Source: Isoetes engelmannii (lineage: Eukaryota > Streptophyta > Lycopodiopsida > Isoetales > Isoetaceae). From it: a stretch of DNA of 28,627 nucleotides. The first letter of the stretch is position 1. Each line of letters starts with the position of its first letter. The notes under the pieces are model-generated. The model saw only the letters and a list, made by a program, of their open reading frames with translations, ran no database searches and was not told the origin of the DNA. The stretch lies in contig JAANSK020037799.1 of the NCBI GenBank assembly GCA_011763485.2, positions 1 through 28,627 on the forward strand, written 5' to 3'. Positions 1 to 8,486 of the stretch are shown here, one piece after another. A program made the position numbers and the translations under genes.

Positions 1-32
1 GAGGTGACGTAAGAGGCGAAGACCGATAACCG

Positions 33-427
33 CCTTAGCGGACTTATCGCCGCCAACATTTATAAGAAAAAAAATTTCGAAAAAAAAAAATTCGAAAAAA
101 AAAAAAAAAAAAAAAAAATTCTTAAAGAGCCAACCTCGGGTTTTGCAACGTGCTAAAAAAAAATAATTCTTTTTTTTTTTTTTTTTGGGCAGCGACGTAC
201 TGATAATTAGTTATCAATACTGGAGGAGTACTGATAATTAATTATCAGGAGGAGTACTGATAATTAATTATCAGAGTACTGATAATTAATTATCAGTACT
301 CCTCAAACACTTGATAATTAGTTATCAGTACTAGTACTGATAAGTAGTTATCAGTAGTAGTACTTGATAACTAGGCTGATATCCAAAAATAATGGACTCT
401 TGACTTACACACAAGAGTCCGCTAAGG
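33..427. repeat. Fold-back-like segment with 12-bp inverted ends
   Basis: CCTTAGCGGACT at 33-44 is the exact reverse complement of AGTCCGCTAAGG at 416-427. Just inside the right copy, 394-420 forms a 9-bp hairpin (GGACTCTTG / CAAGAGTCC, 9-nt loop). Between the arms are A- and T-rich tracts (about 68-190) and five 16-bp palindromes listed separately. The arrangement looks like a small non-autonomous fold-back or MITE-type element. I cannot find a clear target-site duplication, so its outer limits are uncertain. Confidence 0.4.
202..353. repeat. Five copies of a 16-bp palindrome TGATAAYTARTTATCA
   Basis: Near-identical palindromes start at about 202, 232, 258, 280 and 312-338 (the last has GTAG in the centre, and there are two copies in 312-353). 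They are separated by short spacers carrying GTACT or AGTACTCC, some of which are themselves inverted (GGAGGAGTACT versus AGTACTCC). Each copy can form a hairpin, and neighbouring copies can pair with each other. No gene is visible here. Confidence 0.7.
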
Positions 428-722
428 ACTAATAAGCCTCGAGCACAAATATGATATTTTCTGGTCCGTTAACAAGTCCTACAATTCTGATGGCCTCGAT
501 CGCACTTATTGTCGGATATTCTTCTTTGGTTTGGACGATTTGCAACTTGCTTGGCCAATATAAGCGAGTCCATCTTAGATTCACAAAACATCACTCCAAC
601 CAAAAAAATCACGTATTTTACCTGTCACCTTTTTGTATTATTTGTGTATTTGATAGACTGGTGGTATGATTTTTCAACTATAACTCTGATAACGTCCTTT
701 GAGCATTGAGACGCTTCGTTAC
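428..722. other. No defensible gene
   Basis: Short open frames exist on both strands but show no recognisable domain. If the CBM48 gene to the right continues leftwards, this is its next intron or exon. I could not find an exon here that keeps its reading phase. Confidence 0.4.
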
Positions 723-3494
723 CCAGAAAACAAGCAGCTCTGCAGTTATTTTCTTCTCGTCAATAAGAAATGGTTCTATAGTACTTGGCGGAGATCCATA
801 TGATGAAACCGAGAATCCTTTTGGGCCTGCCAGGTATATTTTCAGGGGCAATTAAAGACAAAATTTTGAAATGCACGTCTTACCTTCAAGTTTCCCATCT
901 GGAAAATATGCCCAAAAGGAGTATGGTACCCCCTGTTTAGTGAATGCTCCTTGTAGCTGCTTCAAAGATATCAGTAACCATCAATCACACCATATGGAAA
1001 TTGTGAACCATATCAACACACCTGATTATCATCAAATAATAGATCAACATTGGTGACGTCATCCTCCTTCTCAAGAGAAGCCTTCAAAAGAGGCATAACG
1101 TCTTCAGAGATGGTCTCTGCAAAAGGTTTACTGATTACAATCTTCTTTGGCGCCTTTGCAGCAGCAGATGTTGCTTTTGGGGCTTTCTCAGCCTCTTGCA
1201 AAGCTGGTTTAGCTTTAGGTTTTGATGCAACGGAAGTATCTGTCTTGGCTGCATCCTTTACCAATATTTTGATATCTTCTTCTTGCTCTTGTTTAGGCTT
1301 TGATGCAACGGAAGTATCTGTCTTGGTTACATCCCTTTCCAATATCTTGATATCTTCTTCTTGCTCTTCTAATTTTTGAGTTGATAAAAGCATTAAAAAC
1401 TGATCAAGTTGGAGTCCCTTTCATAAAAGACTAATAACAAGTAAAGGAGATGCAATCCACATGGCTGTGCTGACTTAAAGAAAAATCAATGTTCGCAATT
1501 TCTAGTATAACTTGGCACTTTCTTTTCATGATGCACTTTGGTTATAGGCTCCAGAATGACAATGACAATTCTTGTGCTTAGAACAGAATGGAACATCAGT
1601 ATAAACAGGGGTCACCTATAAATATCTCGTTATTAAGCCCGCCTGCGCCATCTGGGATGGCTGGAGCATCTGCAGAGTGCATCCATTTCCCATCCACTAT
1701 AAACTTGTATCTGTACTTGCCTGGCGATAGCTTCTGCAGAAAAACTGATAAAATGCAGATGCTAGAAGTAGGCAGCAATGGTGATAAAAATTGTCACTTC
1801 CCTTAAGAATACATCGAAAGGCCATGCATCATCTACCAAATGAGAATACTAACCTGCTTTACATGAAATATGCCAGTGGCATCTTTCACTAGGGGTACTT
1901 TTGCCTCCCAGTTAAGAAAATCACCAGTAAGCAGCACTTCAGAACCCTCCCCTTTCCAGACAAAGTCAACCTCTTGTGCCACCACTGGAAACACATCATT
2001 CTTTCGTAAGGACTTCTCAGAAGCTTTGCAAAGAGAAATATAACAAAGATCATTACAGTAGTACTACATTAACAGGAAAGAAGTTCCTTCATTTGCATCT
2101 GCCAATTATTTTGAGTAAAGTTACTGGCCTCCTCGTTCTGGAATAAGTACATTTCAATTATTAACATAGCTCTACAGTTTTGAGGACCTTATGCTGCAGC
2201 ATCCCGGCATTAGCAGACAGATAAGCTGCTCCAGGAGTTCCAGTACCCATAACTAATGTGACATCTTCCAGTTCAACCAACGCCACCTTCACTTCACTTA
2301 TCCAATTAAGAGCCCATCTTTATGATTGTATTCTTAATTGTACGAGCTTCATTTGGATCATCAACCTTCTAGCCATTGCTATGTAATATTCATAAAACGC
2401 AAATATCCGGCTACTTTTCAAGATGTAGTGCCACAGATAACGTTGTCACTCCAAGAAGTCCCTGTTCTAACTTCCAATTGAGACATTATTCAGCTTAATG
2501 CTTCCCCCATCTTCTACTACAGTTCGAATGACGAGGCAATCTGGAACTGGTCAATTTTCCGCCAGGTACACCAATGCTAAACATGGATTCCCATCCTGCA
2601 ATATTGGCTACCATTCCTGTAACACACTTTGCCGCCTTAGGGACAAGTGGTAGCTACAACCTTAGTTCCTTCAATGCTCTCAGAGGACACCATTCTAACT
2701 TTACTAAGACTGTTGGTTCTTGACTTTGAATTCTGTATGTGCTTTCAAACCAGTCAGTTCCATCAGTTTACCTTGATTTAAGAACAAAATGGACTCCACT
2801 TTTTGGTTCATAAAATTTCAAAATTGTAGAATATAGCTTTAGCGACAAGCAGTTGAATATACTAGTAAGTTTATGCAGGTACAGAATACTTTTTTACTGC
2901 ATTTAGTTGCACTGCTCTTCTGCTTTTCAAGCTACATATCATCAAACACAATTTCAAGTAATTTGACACTATCATTCATACAGATGTTATTCTGTGTGAA
3001 TGATAATATGAGAACAGTTGTTCATTCTAGAGACATCCAGAAGTCGTGGTAGATTTCTAGGTATTATGCGTGCCTTGAATGGGAAAAGGAGTTGTTACTT
3101 CTAAACCATAAAACTGAAATGTAGTACCAAGAATAGCATGATACACAGTTCAAAGCAACTATTCTATAGGAAATGCCAGAACTATATGTTGAGGAAACTT
3201 AAATAGAGGAACATTTCTGAAGCACTTGGGTCCGTAACACTTACAGACTGAAGTAGAAGGCATGTAAGCGTCACTGCTTACGCTTGCCCTTGGTTGAAAA
3301 GTTCCCTTGGAGCAGGGAAACGATCTCCCTGTGTCAGTCCTGGTTGCGAGATCGATCCTCCCGCTAGAATGTGTGGACGCACAATAAAGGCGGTAGCAGA
3401 TGGACGAAGCAGGGGATGGACATCCATGGTTTAGAGGTAGCATAGCAGGGGCAGCCACCGAAGACACCATCTTGCTGCAGCGGCCAATTTCCAT
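723..3494 (-). CDS. Plastid-targeted CBM48 (AMPK-beta-type glycogen-binding) protein, six exons, left end open
   Basis: Reading leftwards, the exons are 3494-3245, 2023-1854, 1733-1616, 1368-1022, 956-884 and 826-723; all junctions are GT-AG and keep phase. Exon 1 begins with ATG and encodes a Ser/Arg/Ala-rich, acid-poor N-terminus typical of a chloroplast transit peptide. Exons 2 and 3 encode a full CBM48 domain: VDFVWKGEG, EVLLTGDFLNWE, then LSPGKYRYKFIVDGKW, and NNEIFIG near the end. In this family the tryptophans and the YKFIVDG strand bind alpha-glucan. Exon 4 is a lysine/glutamate-rich linker with a repeated KTDTSVASKPK unit. Exons 5 and 6 encode a compact module (PYSFWAYFPDGKLEG, then GFSVSSYGSPPSTIEPFLID) that I do not recognise. 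By analogy with PTST-type proteins, a role in plastid starch metabolism is inferred. No stop codon was found, so the 3' end probably lies left of 723 or outside the window. It could be a decayed copy. Confidence 0.72.
1022..1368 (-). other. Low-complexity linker exon with a duplicated unit
   Basis: About 115 codons, rich in K, E, A and S. A unit of roughly 30 residues (EEDIKIL..D..KTDTSVASKPK) occurs twice in tandem, followed by an Ala/Pro/Lys stretch and an acidic end (EKEDDVTNVDLLFDDNQ). The donor GTGTGT follows. The acceptor at 1370-1369 is chosen because it keeps phase. An open frame extends a little further upstream, so another acceptor is possible. Confidence 0.55.
1616..1733 (-). other. 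CBM48 exon, C-terminal half of the glucan-binding domain
   Basis: This exon follows a TTTTTCTGCAG acceptor and encodes KLSPGKYRYKFIVDGKWMHS, then a D-P-rich turn and NNEIFI. It is the diagnostic second half of AMPK-beta/CBM48 domains. The donor is the GT at 1615-1614, in phase 1. Confidence 0.8.
1854..2023 (-). other. CBM48 exon, N-terminal half of the glucan-binding domain
   Basis: This exon has two bases finishing a split codon plus 56 codons. It carries the VDFVWKGEG strand, EVLLTGDF and the NWE tryptophan, then KDATGIFHVKQ before a GT donor. The acceptor is the AG at 2025-2024. Its incoming phase (one base donated) matches exactly the donor at 3244 of the transit-peptide exon, which argues that the two exons are adjacent in the mRNA. 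Confidence 0.75.
2024..3244 (-). other. First intron of the CBM48 gene, with coding-like debris
   Basis: The intron is 1,221 nt with GTAAGT donor and AG acceptor. On the minus strand, 2180-2720 gives short protein-like stretches in more than one frame, for example VANIAGWESMFSIGVPGGK, KVDDPNEARTIKN and TLVMGTGTPGAAYLSANAG, separated by stops. I do not recognise the parent protein. It may be a decayed inserted gene fragment or chance. Confidence 0.35.
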
Positions 3495-3548
3495 GGCACA
3501 AACTCATGCAATCCTACACCCGCAATTTTGAGATAATGCTTTCTCACC

Positions 3549-3560
3549 TGCCACGTGGCA
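3549..3560. promoter_or_regulatory. G-box palindrome TGCCACGTGGCA
   Basis: A perfect 12-bp palindrome centred on CACGTG, 55 bp upstream of the ATG of the minus-strand CBM48 gene. CACGTG is the classical plant bZIP/bHLH site. A second TGCCACGT lies at about 3580 and a further inverted TGGCA..TGCCA at about 3699-3711. It may lie in the promoter or in the 5' UTR; binding is inferred. Confidence 0.5.
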
Positions 3561-3714
3561 AGCATAAGCGGTAAAAAATGCCACGTCTGAAGCAATGGGT
3601 GAAAAGGCTATTGGGAGAACTCCAAAATAACCTTGAGTATATGGGAAAGGCCAGAATTTAGCCCGGGGGCCTTTCGCATCGCGTAGAGTTTGCTTATGTG
3701 GCATTCTGCCATGT

Positions 3715-4360
3715 CACCACCAGGTCAGCCACTTAAAAGCGAAATTGCTCCATCATGCTCTTTCCCGCAGTTCATTTTTTTGGCTATGACGCAAACCTAC
3801 CGGAGTTTGGCCATGGCGCTGCATGTTTTGGCTATGGATGTGGCGTTTTTTGTGGTTGTTTAGTTCATTTTGAGCTATGGCAACTTAGTTACATTGCAAG
3901 CGCCTTAGTTTTGAGAAGTTTTTGCTAAGTTTCTTGAAGTCTATCGATTTTCTTGAAGTCTGCTGAGTTCTATCGACTTTTTGCTGAGTTCATGACGAGT
4001 TTTGCTGAGAATCTGCCGAGTTTTGGAAATTTGTGGTATTCTTGGGTAGTTTCTACCAAGTTCTAAGGAGTTTGCCGAGTTCTAAGCAATTTGTCGAGTT
4101 TTGAAGATCTTTTGTCGAGAATCTGCCCAGTTTTCCAATATGCAGCAGGTACTAACAAGTGGGTCCTAACAAGTTTGTTTCTTCAAATTCTTGTTATATT
4201 GTTTCTTTACTTACTAACCTTTTCTTTTTCAAGTTTTGCAAGCTTCTGGAGGTGAAAAAGTTTTTGAGGTTGTAAAGTTTCGGCAATGTGGCGTTTTATT
4301 GTTGTTATTTATGTTTTCTTATGGTTTTTTTGCCGAGTTTCTGGTTTATCAGCATGTTAG
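3715..4360 (+). other. Upstream region of the DUF3504-like gene, with recurring CGAGTTTT words
   Basis: There is no gene. From about 3900 to 4140 short words such as TGCCGAGTT, TGTCGAGTTTTG and GCTGAGTTC recur irregularly about ten times. This could be an eroded tandem repeat or a transcribed leader, since it leads up to the ATG at 4365. Confidence 0.35.
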
Positions 4361-4374
4361 TGTTATGGCTGAGC

Positions 4375-5035
4375 CAGTGGCAAGGAAAGTTTTTAGGGGT
4401 ACAGGAACATTTCCTACAAACTTAAAATACTATAGGCAATCCAAAAATTGTACAGGCAATTTCCTAAAGAAAATCTAATGTATCGGAAATTTTCCTACAA
4501 AAAATAAATTACATAGGCAATTCAATTCTTTGAATTTTTTTTTTCCAACTATCCTCGTCTTCAAAATCATCCTTCTTATTTTCTTCATGACGTCGCTTGC
4601 ATTTTGTACGAGATAATGTGAAAATGTGCTTGTAAATAGCACTAGCATTCCAGATCTTAAAGCTCCTATTGAAATCATAGTCTTCCACATCAAAGCCTAC
4701 CAACGAAATCCTCATGAGTGCATCTAGTTGATCAATTTTCAACATAATTTCTATGAGCTGCTTTGGTGACATTCATTCTGCTGAGTCCTCGCTCACATTC
4801 TGCTGTGCTGGAACATTGCACCATACCAATTGTTGCTACCTTCATATTTCCTATAAGTTTTTTTGTATGTACCGGCATTTTTCCTCCTAAATTGCAACTG
4901 TACTAGCTAATTTCCTGCCAATCTTAGAATGTACCGGCTTGCCATAGGACGAGTTCCTACAAAATTTTCTTTGTACCGGAAAAATTAGAGTTTGTACCGG
5001 CAAAAATGGCATGCCTAGGACTTTCCCTACCATTG
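4375..5035 (-). mobile_element. hAT-family DNA transposon remnant with an 8-bp target duplication
   Basis: GGCTGAGC occurs directly on both sides (4367-4374 and 5036-5043), the 8-bp duplication expected of hAT elements. The ends are CAGTGGCAAGGAAAGT on the left and, reverse-complemented, CAATGGTAGGGAAAGT on the right. Minus-strand translation at 4830-4600 gives SSTAECERGLSRMN, then, after a frame change near 4780, LDALMRISL, VEDYDFNRSFKIW. This is the hAT C-terminal dimerisation domain. At 661 bp it lacks the BED finger and most of the transposase, so it is an internally deleted, non-autonomous copy. Confidence 0.85.
4395..5012. repeat. Subterminal repeats of the hAT element, TGTACCGGCAATTTTCCTACAAA-like
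   Basis: Both flanks of the transposase fragment carry scattered copies of TGTAC(C/A)GG followed by AATTTCCTACAAA. Examples are at about 4400, 4449, 4480 and 4514 on the left and 4868, 4930, 4973 and 4993 on the right, all in the same orientation. hAT transposases are known to bind short subterminal repeats, so these are the likely binding sites. Confidence 0.6.
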
Positions 5036-5531
5036 GGCTGAGCTTTCTTTAATATCAAGCCAAACTAGTCTTGGAATGCCTTCCTTTGTTTTGAATATCA
5101 GTCAAGAGTTGGGAACTCTTGAACCTACTATTCTAGAGGATGAAGACAACGAGCCAGACTTTGAGATGGATTTGACGGCGGAGTTTCGGTGAGGATGAGA
5201 AAAGGGATTATGAAAATGATGTGCAGAATATGCCAGGGTTGTTTGTGTCTGAATGTGATAAGGAAAATATTCTAGTGGATACTAACAAACCTGGAAAGGA
5301 TGTGGCTTTTGTGGACGTTGACTATGATCTTGTAAGGTAAGTGAATCAAGCTGGGAGGAAGATGGACAAAATCGAGTGGGCCAGAACCAGATTTGATGCT
5401 TGGAGGGTTAAGTATGGGATACCAGTTGATAAGAAGATTGAAGGCCTTGATCTACATGAGTTTGCAAGGATGTTAAAGAGATTTATGCTTCAAGTATACA
5501 AGATCAAAGGAGGCTACTATCCACCCGAGAC

Positions 5532-5601
5532 GTGAGTGTTCTAACCTATTTAAATTCTGTTTTTTTTTTTTTTAATGCTAACTTTTTTATTTTTGTCGTA
5601 G
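5532..5601 (+). other. 70-nt intron inside the DUF3504-like gene
   Basis: GTGAGT donor, T-rich body and TTTGTCGTAG acceptor. Removing it joins PPE-T to LQDMFRRF without a frame change. A real intron argues that the relic was once a transcribed, spliced gene and not a bare transposase copy. Confidence 0.6.
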
Positions 5602-6211
5602 ACTCCAGGATATGTTTAGGAGGTTTGGGGCTATGATCAGAAGGAAATAGGAGGTTTGTATTAGAGTAACACATATTGAGGAAGTTGAATTTAAGATAAG
5701 GTATAGTTCTATCTTTGCTAATGCAAGAAAGGCCACAATTGCTTCTATGAGAAGGTCTCGTAAGACTCCAGGGGTATGTGGGGAAAAGGAAGAAGGTCGA
5801 AGAAATCAGCTACAGTTGCGAATTGGATCTACTTGCAGACATGGATCATTCAATTCTTTGTAATAGAGGCTTGCAAAGAAGGTTTATGTTTTATTGTGTA
5901 TCCCGGCTTGCCATCCGCGGTAGGGATGAGCTATACAAATTGGTAGTTTCTGATTTTCAGGTTATAGTTGTTGAGGAAAAAGAATGTTTAGAGTGTAAGC
6001 AGAGAACTAGTAAGAATTATGTAGCGCCAATGGAAAGATACCAGGAAGAGGCCTTCAAATTGCTGGGTGCAGTCTTTTGAGGACGACGGTGTGTTGACAT
6101 TCAAATGCCTTGTGAGGCATCTTCATATTCTTGCTCTCCCTCGTAGACCATCCCTACCAAATTCTTAAAACTTCCATGGTCAGAGAAGTATGACATCAAT
6201 TATATCTCTTG

Positions 6212-6385
6212 GCGGATTTACCGTGATTGGAGTAACCATTAAAGAGGGAACGGGAAGGTGGCAAGATAGGTGTTTGCTTGAGGATTATTGAAAAATAATC
6301 CTCCTATCTTTCGGTAGATTTACCTGGTTGGAGTTGGCATAAAGAAGGAGCAGGAAAGTGGTAATGTAGGTGTTTGCTTGCCATC
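6212..6385 (+). repeat. Diverged tandem duplication of about 100 bp
   Basis: The stretch starting GGCGGATTTACCGTGATTGG at about 6212 recurs at about 6313 as GGTAGATTTACCTGGTTGG. Both continue into GGAGT, AAGA, GGAA, GTGGCAA/GTGGTAA and AGGTGTTTGCTTG. No protein is recognisable. It lies just downstream of the DUF3504-like relic and may belong to its 3' part. Confidence 0.6.
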
Positions 6386-7800
6386 AAATATTTTAATGGA
6401 AGCCAATTTTTTTATAGTATGTAGCTAGCATTGCATGTATTGTAAAATGCAGTGTGTAGGGAGTATAGTGCAAGTTTATAGAGTATAGTGCATGCTTACA
6501 ATATTGCTAGCAACAATGCACGAAGATAAATAGAAGCTACAATAGGGGGTCATGCAAAGGAAGGTAGAACAATGTGGTATTTGGAACTCTTCATTAAGTT
6601 GAAGGTTGTCATAGTTGGTAATTCCATCTATGGACATAGTAACCAAGTAGATGTAACATGTCATGATCATCACAAAAACGAAAATTTTGTGCTATTTGCA
6701 TGAGATGATGTGCTTGGCTTTTTTTGGGAATCATATACTCAAAATTTTAGAAGGGGTTGTACCAAAATGTACAAAGGTTTATAATAGGAAGTGGAATCAA
6801 CATTTTATACAATAAATGATAAATTGGCAGGTCTTACAATTCTTTTTTGAGTTTTTCTATTTTTTATATATATATGAAAACCCTAATACCTGTTCTACAT
6901 CAAATCAACATATGAATGAACTTCAATATACAGCTAAGAATGCTTGCAAGTTTCTACATTTCAATACAATCTCGAACCTTAGGTAGAGCATCTCTAATAA
7001 TGACATGCAAACCAACAATTACACCATCATGTAACTCGAACGTAATATCTTGAACTTCATTAAATATATCAATTATTTATCATTAAATATATCAATTACT
7101 TATCATAAGTCTCGACATGACAAACAGGACAAGTCTTGCTCAAAGTTCTACTTGCCAACTCCATTGCATCATTAAGTTAAAACTAATAAGCACCGTACAA
7201 AAATGGAATAGATTATCAGAATGGATAATCTATGTAAAGCATTTGAATGCATTACCAGCATATGCAAGCAAATTCTCTAATTTGCATATGTTTTTAAAAG
7301 CTGCATATATCCTCATAAGCATTGCTTATCAATAGGAGAGTGAACCTCTGCCTAGAACATAGAAAAAATCCATTTTGCCAATTATGAAGGTCACAGGGAC
7401 ATTGGGAATCTGCTACAGAAGCATCAACTCAAATCAGATTTGGAACACATATCAAAAGTATAGCTGAGCACGGTTAACATACAGGCATATCTATTCGTTC
7501 TAGACATCCAAAGACGGCATATCTACTTTGCTTCGCATGTTTTCAATCCTCTTAAAAACATCATTCGCATCTTTATTCTGCATCCGCGCATTTTAAAAAC
7601 ATATAGTGATTAGCAAATGCAATGCAAATAGCTGCAATGGACTGTGGTAGGAACACCTCAAACCAGTGATTACCACTTTGCTTTTACTTGCACGTGCCAA
7701 TACGGATATTGGGCAGTCTATTTCATATTCATGAACTTTAAATGCGTGCCGTATAAGTAGAATGTTGAGATGTTTATCTGACATTGTTCAATAGTAGTCT
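6386..7800. other. Gene-free AT-rich stretch with short tandem repeats
   Basis: It contains a 20-bp tandem pair GAGTATAGTGCAWGYTTAYA (about 6460-6500) and a 23-bp near-perfect pair at 7058-7080 and 7081-7103. No ORF here has a recognisable domain, and no RNA gene is visible. Confidence 0.5.
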
Positions 7801-8486
7801 TGTTTTGGTAAATTGCCAGCCAAACAAATGTCGAGTCTATTGTATCAAGTGACGGCTATGGACTGCGCTGCAATAAAGGCTTCTGAAAACACTTTTTGTC
7901 ATTCAAAGGTTGTAGTAGAGGAAAAAGATTTCTGAAAGGGACGAATTTAACCTCAATGGAACTGCTCAAAACTTTAAGTTCATCCCTTTTTGTAGACAAT
8001 AAATCGTCTCCTCGTTTTCTGAAAGTATTACCTCCATGCATGTCTTGAAGTCCTTGTAGGTTCCCGAACCTCCTCTTTACCAACATGTATTATCCGACCA
8101 ACGAATAGTTGTGTTTCCTCCTCTCTGGACCTGATTTCAGGCTGCATTTTGACCAGCTAAAGGATAACCTATGCCGAAAGCAAAAAGGGAAAGAGGTGCA
8201 ATATACAACATTCTGTAGTCAAGGTTAACAGGGCCATGCAAAATATCAAATGTTTCAATTCTTTGTTGAGCTATACATTTTTATACATATGCTTACCTGA
8301 TAGCATACTCACTCTCAAAATGTTACATTCATACCTTCAACAGTACTCAGTTTTGCTAAAGTCTCCAGCCAAACAACCATTCATTTTATTATATTAATAA
8401 CTCTAGATTCAATCGTTCAATAAATGCTTCCTGCAAATACTTTTTGCCATTCAAAACTTGTACTAGATTAGAAGGGTTTTTCAAAA
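7801..8486. repeat. Two diverged 140-bp direct copies
   Basis: 7801-7939 and 8349-8486 share an ordered series of blocks: TTTTG.TAAA, CCAGCCAAACAA, CAATAAA.GCTTC, ACTTTTTG.CATTCAAA and TTGTA.TAGA. The copies are about 550 bp apart in direct orientation. The function is unknown. Confidence 0.55.
8038..8158 (-). other. Possible isolated exon, unrecognised
   Basis: On the minus strand a TATCCTTTAG acceptor is followed by an open stretch of about 40 codons (LVKMQPEIRSREEETQLFVG, then RIIHVGKEEV) ending at a GTAATA donor. The charged, protein-like composition is suggestive. I know no family match and could not chain it to another exon. Confidence 0.25.

Larger units (their letters stand above)
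4365..6080 (+). pseudogene. DUF3504-like (Crypton/tyrosine-recombinase-related) gene, broken by a hAT insertion
   Basis: The frame begins with ATG GCT GAG at 4365, is interrupted by the hAT element and resumes at about 5038 (MAELSLISSQTSLG... in the pre-insertion order). An acidic N-terminal part follows. The sequence at 5365-5531 then reads KIEWARTRFDAWRVKYGIPV, with LDLHEFARMLKRFMLQV and YYPPET after it, which resembles the N-terminal core-binding half of DUF3504/Crypton recombinases. A 70-nt GTGAGT...TAG intron at 5532-5601 splices to LQDMFRRFGAMIRRK in phase. At 5778-6080, FYCVSRLAIRGRDELYKLVV resembles the block that carries the first catalytic Arg. Breaks visible to me are a frameshift near 5190, TAA at 5338, TAG at 5648 and a frame change near 5775. 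The last catalytic block (H-x-x-R, Tyr) is not seen. It is either a host gene or a domesticated or dead Crypton; family assignment is from motif memory. Confidence 0.55.

Noticed and set aside
202-353. CRISPR-like regular repeats
   Set aside because: The repeats are palindromic, spacers are short and unequal, and the genome is a plant nuclear one.
1050-1379. Plus-strand open frame opposite the CBM48 linker exon
   Set aside because: It is the antisense shadow of a repetitive coding exon. The minus strand has matching splice sites and a domain context.
4236-4478. Plus-strand 80-codon frame running into the hAT element
   Set aside because: It crosses the insertion junction and has no family resemblance. 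The ATG at 4365 inside it is the meaningful start.
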